A stretch of DNA of 64,000 nucleotides. Source: Tribonema minus (Eukaryota > Sar > Xanthophyceae > Tribonematales > Tribonemataceae). Location of the stretch: contig JAFCMP010000555.1 in assembly GCA_017506865.1 (NCBI GenBank), forward strand, positions 372,001-436,000, written 5' to 3'. Of this stretch, positions 10,014 to 28,166 are shown one piece after another; position 1 is the first letter of the stretch, and each line of letters opens with the position of its first letter. The notes beneath the pieces are model-generated. The model was not told the origin of the DNA and searched no databases. It was given only the letters and a program-made list of their open reading frames with translations. The translations under genes were made by a program, and so were the position numbers.

Positions 10014-13000
10014 CGTGGTACAGGGCCATCAGCTCGACATGCTATTGGCAGGCACGTCCGTAGACGGCACAGCTGCGGCAGTTGCTACCCTTCGCCATGT
10101 GAAAGGACGCTGTGCCGCCCTCGCAGCCGCCGTCGGCATGCAGGTCAACAACTGGTACCTGATGATACGCGGTGAGGGGGACAGCATGCATTTCCACATG
10201 GACGGTGGCGGTAGAGACGACTTTGTCATCCGGGTGAGTGTCCAGATCGGCGATGGCGGCAGCATCACCTTCCGCGCCGGTCATGGTCAGGACAGCAGTG
10301 TCACTGTTCCCCTACAGGCCAACGAGGCCTACATGATGAACGGACACGCAGCAGGCAAGGGCGACAGCAACATACATCACGGCGCGCCTCCCACCACCAG
10401 CGCTCGTACGTCCGTGGTAATCGTGGCAGACCTCGTGCTTGCTGCTCATCGCCCCGCTGATCGTGTGGCGGTGGAAGACACCTACGCCTTCGACCTTTTT
10501 CAGGTGCCAGCTATCCCACCTGCGACGGTAGAGGTGCCGAGTTTGTGCGCTGCCAATCCAGCGGAGCGAGTGGTTTTCAACCCCCATGGCCGCGATATTC
10601 CGTACAGCGCACTTGTGGAGAACGGCAAGCGGCACATGAATGCAATGGTTCCGGTGGACGAGGACGATCACAGCGCGGGCAGGGTGAAGCGAGCTTGCAA
10701 GCTGTGTAAGTCATCATAATGTCGCTTGACAAAGGCACGAGGCATTCAGCGCTTGTGGTTGTCATTGCTGCAATGCGTGTGCGGCAGTGACAACGGCAGC
10801 TCTTGTCGTTATCAAAGCTGTGTACACCAAAGTATGATCCGCTCCCGGGCCCTATGTGTTCCACCATTTGCGCGTGGCTTGCATTGTGCTGCAGACACCA
10901 GGATGGACGACATCGTGGTGTGAACAGCAGCATCTCTCTGACATACTGCTGGTGCTGTTTACATGCACTGCGTACGTGTTCAATGCAAGCATGCTGGCGG
11001 ACGATGATTCATCAATCTGGTGCTACGCTCAGCCAATGCAACTGCAAGCAACGAAGTCGATGCTTACACCTGTGTCATTGCGCCTGCAGGTGCCCTGAGC
11101 CCGTTCGGCCTCACAGCGGGAGTCATTGTCTCGGAGGAGACTGCAGCCTTAGCTGACATCCAGCAGGCTGTTGGGGAGCTGCAACTGGCTGCTGGCGCTG
11201 TGACGCGCCAGCGGACGGCCGCCATTCACGTGGGTCAGTTTGTGGCGCAGCAACAGACGCAGCTAGTGGCGCCGTCAGAACAAGCCCGCAAGGACCAGAG
11301 CAAAGGAGGTGAGCTGCACCATTGGTGTTTGTGCTAGAGTGCCGCCTTCCCAGTGCAGCAACACTGGGCGCCTCACCATGCGTCCATCGGACTCCATCAT
11401 GACTGCCCTGCAGTCTCGCCAGCTGAATAGACTCAACAAGTCAGGCCATGCATGCTATGTTGCTAGGTGCGCAGCACGTAGTCGTTCACCTCGTTGCTTC
11501 ATGTGCAAGCATCATTCCTTGCGCCCAATTGACTGCTGCTGCGTCTGTTGCCGCAGTGGGTCCACACTCCCCGCCTGCGCCTGCTGGTGCAGCAGCGGTG
11601 CACACTGGTTCGCCTGGCTCTGCTGCATCACGTCATAACTGTTTACTAGGCGTCTGCGGTTGGCAAGCCCTGTGCTTCCCCGGCTTGCGCAGCACAGCGT
11701 CGTGTCGCTTGTTGCTGCAGAATTTGTGAGGTGGAACAAAATTTTATACTGCGTTGTTACAGTATCAGCATCATCACGCCTCACTACTACCACCTGAACA
11801 CAATGAAGGCTGTCTTGCATGGCCACGTCACACCCAATTACCGAGTTTGTCTCGGCCACACTCTGAAACTCACCCACCTGCTGCTGCTACTTGATGTTAC
11901 GCTGCGCACAGGGTCTGCCTCAGCAGATGCTTTTGCCCGGGCAGCCGCTAGCCTTCGGCCTCACCTCGGCGGCGACACGGCGCTGACAGGCCCCGTGCTC
12001 CTCAAGACAGGCATCAAGATCAAGGGTGACGACGGCAAGGATCGGGCGGTGGACGCGATGCTGCAGGACGTGCAGGCGCGGGGAGGTGTGCAGAAGCTGG
12101 TCGAGGCGGCCCGCAAGGCTGACTCTGATGCCGGTGAGATGACATGTCACTGTGCCGTTTGCATTTATTCACAGCAGCAGATCAAGTAATACCAGCCACC
12201 TGTGTCTTGTGCGCAATCACCTGCGCGGCTTCATTCATTGCGCCCAATTGACTGCAGCTGCTGCGCCTGTTGCCGCAGTGGGCCCACACTCCCCGCCTGC
12301 GCCTGCTGGTGCAGCAGCGGTGCACACTGGTTCGCCTGGCTCTGCTGCATCACGTTATGAAAGACTATCAGAGCCTACAAGGTGCCATTCAAGTTCAACA
12401 ATGCTTGACTGCACAGCAGCAGCAGCAGCTGCTGCTGCTGCTGCTGCTGCTGCCTGCTGCTGCGCAGCGCCTTGCTGGGGCACCGTCCTTCACGTGCGTC
12501 GTCATCACATGCACTCACCAGCTGTTTGGACGGCAACTTCTCACGATGGTGATGTTGCTGGTCAAGCAGGCATGCCTGTGAGCATGCTGCGTGTTTGGCA
12601 CCAGTGGCACTTTGAATGCCAGGGCTTACCTTGCTGGTGCCTACATTGGCACTTTGAATGCCAGGGCTTACATTGCAAGTGCCTGCATACTCCTTCTACT
12701 GTCATGACAATACAGCAGTAAGTGATGTCAACGCGTGCTGTGCTGCTGTCAATTGGTCTTCATATGCCTCTGATGTTCCACTGAAGAAGCCCCGGGAGAC
12801 ATGCTGCAGTTCTACACGTCCTCTCGTCTGTCATGATCACGAGCATGATTGCAGGCGACAACGCAGGATGCCCAGTTTGGCGGTGGCGCTTGGCAGCAAC
12901 GGCATGGGTGGCGGAGGTAGCGGTGCAGCATCCCGGCAGCAATCCAATAGCGGGGCAGAATCCGTGCTCGGTTTACTGGCTCCCCATTAATTTTTGCTGC

Positions 13001-14052
13001 AGAGTATTACGCTGACCAGGTTCATGCTACTATAACACTTTGTACACCTCCCCGCACTCGGCATGCAGGCAGGAGCACCAAGAGGCTGGCAAGCCCCCCA
13101 GGGCTTTCATTTGACTGGGCAAATGAGGTGTACTACACACGAGACGACACACGGGACCCAGCCGGGCGTCCGAGGCCGCTGTCCAGCCATACCACGGCGC
13201 AGCTGAAGGTGGGCTACCCCTGTTTTTATCATTGAGAAGAGCTAATTGGTCCTTCTCACACTATAGCCTGCTTGTCAGTCCTTCTCTAGAGCATTAGCAA
13301 CTGATCTACTGCGTTCACCGCTGCTGAAGCTTTGCTGAAAAACCTCCACAGATGAGGCATTTGCTTGTTCAGCCCGACCTTCCACAGCAGCGATCTTGCA
13401 AACCTCTCTTTGTGGTGGCTTCAATTATGCATCTACTTGCCTGATTGACATCTTGAACCACTTCTGCCAGCAGCTGTGGCACTCACTGCCGGCCATGGCT
13501 GCAGCTGTTGAGCATCAACATGCATTTATGATTGGAGGATGGCAGCAATCAACGTCACTGCAATGACAACCACTGGTTGTCATCCGACCTGTGGGTTGCG
13601 CTGGTCAGCCATCAGGCAGGTTAAAGCGGTGATGCTGGTCATCCTGACGTGACCAGACTGCTACACATATGTCATTAGAGTGTGTGTGCAACAAACCCCA
13701 GCAGGTCATGCCTTGAATACCGAAGAGCATGTCGTTACCGAGCCTGCCGTATGAGTTTCCACTTGTTGCCAGAGCTCTGGCTCAACTGGCTTTCGCTGCA
13801 TCTAGTGTTATGAGTTTGATGAGTGCGATCACAGCAGCCATACTCACACCTCCCTTGCATGCTGGTTGGTGGTTCCACCGCGCTTTGCAGGTCTTGTGCA
13901 AGGCACTCGGGCTTCATGTCAGCAGCAGCTTACAAAAACAGGATTATCTGAGGATCCTCAGGGAGGCCTCTCAGGCACATGACCGGATTGGCGAGCTCTT
14001 CCAGCCGTTGCCACAACAGGCTGGACCTGCTGAGGCACAGATGTCTACGTGA
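10014..14052 (+). CDS. AlkB-like 2-oxoglutarate/Fe(II) dioxygenase gene, multi-exon, in TIR element
   Basis: Exons with matching phases: about 10014-10705, 11090-11308 and 11912-12133; then 13073-13208 joined in phase 0 to 13891-14052 (stop). An exon between 12133 and 13073, perhaps near 12855, is unresolved, and the 5' start was not found. The first exon holds the dioxygenase core: NWYLMIRGEGDSMHFHMD supplies the HxD pair, IHHG the distal His, and ARTSVVIV the 2-oxoglutarate-binding Arg, in the order usual for AlkB-type enzymes. KRACKLC follows and may start a zinc motif. The last exon carries LCKALGLHVSSSLQKQDYL, which looks like a SAP-type DNA-binding helix pair. A DNA- or RNA-demethylase or base-oxidase role is an inference from family. 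Similar oxygenases ride on some fungal transposons (TET/JBP type), so the location in a mobile element is notable. Confidence 0.55.
11512..11640 (+). repeat. Direct repeat, copy 1 of 2 (about 120 bp)
   Basis: Almost identical to 12238-12358 (shared word ttgcgcccaattgactgc). Both copies lie in introns of the dioxygenase gene. Confidence 0.8.
12238..12358 (+). repeat. Direct repeat, copy 2 of 2 (about 120 bp)
   Basis: Second copy of the module at 11512-11640, in the next-but-one intron segment. A shorter direct repeat (ggcactttgaatgccagggc) follows at about 12606 and 12648. Confidence 0.8.
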
Positions 14053-14314
14053 CGTACTGGTGCATGCAATCGCGCCTTGGCAACACAACAAATTGAATGT
14101 GATGGTGTGATGCCCGGCACTTTGACCCCCGGATGAGGCTGCCTCGCTGCCACTCGTGCTGCCGCTGCTGGTGCTCATGACATCCGTTCTGTACTTGCTG
14201 TAAAGTGTTCGTTTGGGTGCACTCAGTGTACTCTGCCAGTATTGTCGATGCAAGACATGATTGCCAATCAATGACACCAATATGACACACGCAGTCCATG
14301 AAGTGCAGATCACA

Positions 14315-15220
14315 TCACACAGTGTCGGTCATTACTGCCAGTTGCCGTTGCACCCTGGCCACGAAACCGGCTGTACGAGGAAGGGTACACTGCTCCAACC
14401 AAGCCATCAGCCGCTGCTGCTGAATTTCAGGCACTGCTTGCGCATTACAGCAGCCATTACGTCTGAATGTCAATGCTGCATAGGCAGCCCTCAGGTCACT
14501 GAAAACATAATGTCTGCCCCCCAGTAGTGCTTTGGCAGCAGCATTGGCTGTCTTACAATGGCTGTCGTGGATGGCAGCGATGCTGTTGCCAGCAGCAGCC
14601 GCTGTCATCGCTGGCTTGCTGGCTCTGAGTCTCCTAAGTGCTGTTAGAAATGCAGAGGGGTCACAGAGCAGGGGGATGGTGTTGCTTCTGTCCTCTGCTG
14701 ATGTCTTGAACCCAATTGTCATCTGAGGTTGCTCCTGGCAATAGATGATAAACTGTTTGGTGCCAAGCACTTCACTCAGGCTTCTGCCGAACATGAAGGT
14801 CAGAGCACACAGCTGCTCAAATGGCCTGGGCCTGGAATACATGATGATAGCCAACATAGTTGTCGTGTGATCGTCGCTGGGTACAGTGCCAGATGTCAGT
14901 GCACGTTCACATGCCGATGCAGCTGCTGCTGCCTTAACTGCGCAAGGCTGTACTGTAGGTGGTGGCTGCTGTACACAGCTTTTACAAGTAGCACATTCGG
15001 CAGCTATGAGCATTGGAAGACTCTGTAGCAACAGTCGTCTGGACCCGGATGCATGGCTACACACCGTGGTTGCTGTGTGACTTTCACATTCCTGGGGTTC
15101 AACACGAATGCCAGTGGCAGCTGCATACGTCAGATATAGGGGCAGAGGTGCTCTCAGCAGAGAGGGAGAAGGCCTGCGCTTGCTGCTGACGATGTTGAAC
15201 ATGTTATGAATCAAAGGCAT
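14315..15220 (-). CDS. Candidate protelomerase-like tyrosine recombinase (TIR element)
   Basis: An uninterrupted 301-residue frame from ATG 15220. Its central part matches the pattern I know for TelK-type tyrosine recombinases: LTFMFGRSLSEVL (compare TGRRxxEV), then MTIGFKTSAEDRSNTIPLL (compare FxGQxKxR...IPLL), then ALRRLRAS, then HYVFSDLRAAYAAL (compare FKDLRxxYA, which holds a catalytic Arg). The His and nucleophilic Tyr expected about 35-45 residues later are not obvious in this frame, so a further exon or a divergent end is possible. The N-terminal 120 residues are not recognised. It sits next to the right terminal repeat, a usual place for an element's own recombinase. The family call comes from reading motifs only. 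Confidence 0.45.
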   Translation of the reverse strand: MPLIHNMFNIVSSKRRPSPSLLRAPLPLYLTYAAATGIRVEPQECESHTATTVCSHASGSRRLLLQSLPMLIAAECATCKSCVQQPPPTVQPCAVKAAAAASACERALTSGTVPSDDHTTTMLAIIMYSRPRPFEQLCALTFMFGRSLSEVLGTKQFIIYCQEQPQMTIGFKTSAEDRSNTIPLLCDPSAFLTALRRLRASKPAMTAAAAGNSIAAIHDSHCKTANAAAKALLGGRHYVFSDLRAAYAALTFRRNGCCNAQAVPEIQQQRLMAWLEQCTLPRTAGFVARVQRQLAVMTDTV

Positions 15221-15364
15221 TCAATATTTTTACTGCCCAGGTGGTGGCCGTCACTGTGGTGCCAATGCCGCACCAGATCAAGTGCCAGTGTCACACTGTC
15301 TGGTACACCCGGCCGTCACCTCTGTGCCATGGCAGTTGGTGCTTTCGCAACTGCAACGTGGCAC

Positions 15365-15846
15365 TAATGCCACCACAGGTGTACACTCAGTGGGTGCATT
15401 GTGTCGCTTTGCCCTTAGGTACCACATGCACTGCCTGCTGATGGTGACCATGGTACGTATGGACTTGTATTTATAAAGGCCCAAGGGAGGCCGGGTTGCC
15501 TATGCTACTGGTTTACCACTGCGATCATGTATGCTCAGTGGTGGCTTATCATCCACTGGGTACATTGTGCATTGTCTGCAAATTGCTGGTTGCTGCCATG
15601 AGGTGAGTGCTGCATTCCTGCTCCATTGTCACTTGATCTAGTGAGTGGCAGAGAAGCCACTGGTGATATAAACTCCGGGGTGTCCCACATGCACTGAGGC
15701 CTCCACGGTTCTTATGTTGTTCGCTTTTGTTTTGGGGCCCCAACATGTGAGGCAAAAACTCCCCAAAAGTGCCAGTTTTGCCACGCAAAAAATGGCTTTC
15801 AGGAGAGAAAATAAATGTGTGCCACTTCTCTTTCTCTCTCGGCGAG
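15365..15846 (-). repeat. Right terminal inverted repeat
   Basis: Reverse complement of 6075-6515, with about 50 extra bp near 15450-15508. Its outer end lies only 100 bp before the first ATG of the leucine-rich-repeat gene. Confidence 0.85.
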
Positions 15847-15945
15847 TTACGCGAAGTTGAAGTTCGCCGGGTGAAGTTCACCTGGATCTTGAAGTTACGT
15901 CTTGAAAGTTTTCGGTGAAAAAAAGCGGTGAGCGCTAGCGCTGCT

Positions 15946-17323
15946 ATGACTGAACGCCCGGCTCCTCATCAGCCTACTAAAAGTCCGCACACCACCCGAG
16001 TGTTTGAGTTACTGGCGGCCACTCATCTGCTGCCGAAGGAGGGCTGGGGTCTCTCGCGAGAGCTGGCTGCCGCTGCCGTTCCTTTTGTGAGCGCGAGAGT
16101 GGAAGCGACGGCGCACATCCCGCCAGCAATGGTGACACACATTTTAAGCGGCGCCACCAAGCGGCCTTTGAGCGTGGAGTTGGAAGGCGATTTCACCACG
16201 TATCCTCCGCTGCCCCTGCCTGAGACGCTCATCCGACTGAAGCTCGTTAGCTTCAGGGGGACGCTGGTGTCGGTGCCGTCCAGCTTGCGATGCCTTCATC
16301 TCAGCATGTCGGTCGATGACGGAGAACAGATCGTCGAAGGCGAAGTTCAAGCCTTCCTGGGGCACGCAGCGGCTCTCATCAGCGGTGCGCAGCAGCTGCA
16401 AGAGCTATGTCTGTGCGGCCCCGCGTCGGACCAGGATCTCAAGGCAAGGCTCTCTCTCAGCACTGCCGTGCGCACTAGAGCTCGACTCTTGGGACATGGA
16501 CTCGTGGGAGCCACTGCAGCTGCTGCTGTCGCCGGAGGTAGCGACGCTCAGGTTGATTGACTGTGCCTTCAATTTCGAGACTTCGGTAGAGGGCACCACG
16601 ATGTCCCCCCTGCCTGAGCAGCTGATGACTATCGAGTTAGCAGATTGTTTCGCGCACAAGCAGTTGAGCTTCGATAGGCTGCCGTCGACACTGCGTTGTC
16701 TTTCGGTCATGTCTTCAGGCATAGACGCCGTATTCACACAGGGGCTGCCTCCAGGCCTCGTGGCGTTTGGGCTGGGAAGTCTAGAATCCCCCTTTGACAT
16801 ACCCGCCCAGATGCTGCCAGAGAATCTCAAGGAGCTCATGATTGGAGGATTGTGTGAGCCATTGGAATCTCTGTTGCCACGCTTGCGCGTGCTGAGGTTG
16901 GCCGGCTATTAACACCAGTTGCCACCGTTGCCGGACACCTTGGAGATTCTAGAACTGCACGGTTGCAGCGAAGTCGTGCATTTGCCAGATCAGTTGCACT
17001 AACTGTCGCTGTCATGGCACGGCGGCGCCGCGCCTCAGCTGCCCGCCGTCTGGCCGCCATCCCTGGAGCACCTGACGTACTGGGCAGAGCGGACCGTCGC
17101 CGCGCAACTTGTTGCACCTACAATTGACACTTTGCCCTCAACACTCCGTAGCTTGTGGATCAACGGCTGTCAAATTGCTCACTGGCCGCACCACCAACTG
17201 CGCGAACTGTGTGTGGGCGAGCGGTTCACCCAGCCCATGCACCGCGTGCGCGCGCTGTGGATCTCACTGAACTGCTTCAGCCAGTCGCTGCCCGGCAGCG
17301 AATGGCGTGAGCGACTGGTTTGA
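15946..17323 (+). pseudogene. Leucine-rich-repeat (FNIP-like) protein gene, apparently broken
   Basis: ATG at 15946. The text repeats the pattern LPxxLxxLxL, for example LPSTLRCLSVM, LPPGLVAFGLG, LPENLKELMIG, LPDTLEILELHGC and LPSTLRSLWINGC, about one per 22-27 residues. The repeats start in one frame (to about 16450), continue in a second frame to 17323, and are crossed by in-frame TAA codons at 16910 and 17000 although the pattern runs on past both. That implies one frameshift and two stops. Introns could explain part of this, but no good donor/acceptor pairs remove the stops. Such proteins usually bind other proteins; no extra domain is visible. It begins 100 bp from the right end of the inverted-repeat element, so its promoter may have been separated by that insertion. 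Confidence 0.6.
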
Positions 17324-19243
17324 TCTCCGCGGCTCGACCGTGTGCCCCCACACACGAGACACCAATGCACAACTTCATTTCCCCACTTCAATTTGAATCT
17401 TTCGAGTGCCCTTGTTGGGACTGTTGCGATTGCGCCGTTCGATTGTGTCCATGGTCAGGTGTGCTTGTGGCCGTTGTGGCGTGCTGGTCTGTGCAACTCA
17501 GACTCCTCAAGTGACCGGTACTGATATGTACCCACGTCTTTTGAAGTAATTGACGGTTGAGCGTGTTTGACAGTTGGCCGACCTGCATAGTTGTGGCATG
17601 CAAGCATGGCCGATCACAAAAGTGGGCTGGGGGCTGGCCGCATATGCCACAACACAGGGTTTATTGTGAGGTGCTTGCACCAGCACTGACCCATGTCAGA
17701 CACAGAAGAGGCAAAGACACTCCACAACAGCACTCAAGCAAGCTTGTGTGTGTGTCATAGACTGTCGAGAGCAGACGTCAACACACCAACAGAAAATGTT
17801 GAGACTGCCAACCAGCCGACAGTGTAGAGACGTACAGGTTAACTTAGGTGACACACGCCAGTGGCCACCGTGTGAAAGTCACCCGCCCATAGGTTAAAGC
17901 TGAGCCCGAAAACAGAGGATTAACTACGACATCACAGTGACTACGTGCAATAATAGCACGGTAAAATGTCCGATTTGCGCAGTAGCATACGTGCCAATTG
18001 GCACTGTCTCTCATAATGAAACGAACTTTCACCCATTCGCGTGGGTGGTTGCGACACCTGTTGTACAGATTTTGTTGAAAATAGCAGAGTCGACCGCCTT
18101 CTCCTCCCCCCCCCCCCCCCCCGGTCCCCGCCACATCCGTGTGTCATCACACGCAAACAGTGCCCCATGTGGAGAGCTACCGATAGAGCTGCTCAGAGAC
18201 CGTATGCGCGCCAGTACTATGCCTTTTACTGCGTAGTGCACCGCTCGCCCGGCACAGCTTCTCGCGCGCGGACTTCGGGCTCCACGAAGAGCTGAAAGCG
18301 GCAGCAAATGCAAGGCCCATACCAGTGCCACACAGTCACCGTGTTGGTTGGAGTAGCCCCTTAAGTTAAGGTACGACGACCCCAAGGCTACCCCCCCGTC
18401 AGACTGACTGCAAATGGGTGTTGAAAGATGTTGGACGACGGTGCATGCCGTATTTGACTCAGTGCTGCCTCTCGTCAAACATGAGACAAAGCTGCCTCAC
18501 CCTTGGATTAGCTGCCGCGGCAATGGCATATCCACGCGCCGGCTGCATGCAGGTTAAATCTAACGGTAGGCGAGCATACTAGCAACAAAGGACTAAACAT
18601 GTTGCACAAATGTGGTGTGCAACACGCAAACGTTGAATATTACACAGACGACTGCTTGATTGACGGCATCAAGGTGGTGAAACAGTGACATGGTGTACAA
18701 GAGGTATATTTTAACACCGTTTTTCTGAATGGAACATGCGCTGCTGTGGCAGTGCGAATGTTGTGCAGGCCAAACTTTGCTGACAGAGAGTACAGTACTC
18801 TAATGCGCCGCACGGTGCCAAGGAGCAACCAGCACGCCAGCACCACGCTGCAGGTCCCACCTGTGACAAGGGTTTCCCCTGTAGCATTTGCCGCTTTACA
18901 GAGCATCGTTGTCAGTTGAAAGGGAGCAAACCACTGCCGCGCCTCAGGCTGCGGCAGCAGATTCTGATCTTGCCAAGAGCAGTGCAGACGATACACCACC
19001 CGCCTCCTTCGTGGTACAGTCACTGTGGCGGGATGCAATAGCGTTGTAACCTGATCAGCTGCAGCCGGTCGTTGATAACGCGCCACCTCTGTAGCCTCCA
19101 ATGCGAGTCACACGTACAGCACTGCAAGGCCCCGCGGCACTTGCAACGCCACCACACCACACACATCGACAGCAGTATAGCAACCAATCAAACCAGGCCT
19201 GAAAACCACAAAAAGCGAAGGGGGGTAGACTACGCCTCCCCCC
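17324..19243. other. No gene recognised
   Basis: Contains a poly-C run at about 18109-18122 and some open frames (for example 18640-19101 on the minus strand) without motifs. It lies downstream of both the leucine-rich-repeat gene and the Old Yellow Enzyme gene, so it is the 3' intergenic space of both. Confidence 0.4.
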
Positions 19244-27752
<8,509 letters not shown>

Positions 27753-28166
27753 CAAGTTTTCTGCTCTCAGCGCCCGACAAGATCAAGATCGGCCACATTT
27801 CGGGGCGATTCTGATTGGCCAGACGGTGGCGAGACTTCACCTGTCACCTTGACCCTTGAAGTTTCAAGAAATGGTGAGGAGCGTCACCACTGAAGTTGAC
27901 CTAGTTGACCACTCTTGCACGCTTAAGTATCGGCAACCACGGATGCCTTCTGTACAGAGCACAACTTAATTGTGTACACTCAATTTGCCGCGCAGAAGGT
28001 GCTGCAGCATGCAAAACGGCAATGCACATTCCATCAAGCACGCAAGCGTAGCAGGACATTGCACAGCAGACGGGAGCACAAACACACCTTGTCCTCCAGC
28101 CAGAAAATAAAACCTACTACCAATTTCTATTGTGTCTGCGAGTACGCAGATGCCAATTACTGTACA

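Larger units (their letters stand above)
6075..15846. mobile_element. TIR-bounded 9.8-kb mobile element with tyrosine-recombinase-like gene
   Basis: Two inverted copies of one sequence (6075-6515 and 15365-15846) bracket 9.8 kb. The right arm has about 50 extra bp near 15450-15508; otherwise the arms are nearly identical, which suggests a young or homogenised element. The outer ends read CTCGCC-(A)GAGAGAG. No clear target duplication was found. Cargo: a two-exon minus gene (6847-7547), a plus gene from 7899, a multi-exon plus gene with an AlkB-like dioxygenase (about 10014-14052), and a minus gene resembling protelomerase-type tyrosine recombinases (14315-15220). Several introns hold CTG repeats. 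Crypton-like or virus-derived (Polinton-like) ancestry is possible, but no capsid, packaging ATPase or polymerase was recognised, so the class is left open. The splice-consistent genes and matching ends make it look largely whole. Confidence 0.7.

Noticed and set aside
10912-10921. Start of the dioxygenase gene at 9982
   Set aside because: The codon there is TTG, and an acceptor-like site lies just downstream (TTACCAG near 10013), so the reading frame most likely begins at an intron boundary.
6075-15846. Classic Polinton or retroviral element
   Set aside because: No capsid, packaging ATPase, DNA polymerase, integrase or reverse transcriptase recognised inside; only the inverted repeats and a recombinase-like gene hint at that group.
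16910-17002. TAA read as an amino acid (altered genetic code)
   Set aside because: The LRR pattern continues past two TAA codons, but the gene also has a frameshift and several other genes here end normally in TAA, TGA or TAG; decay is simpler.
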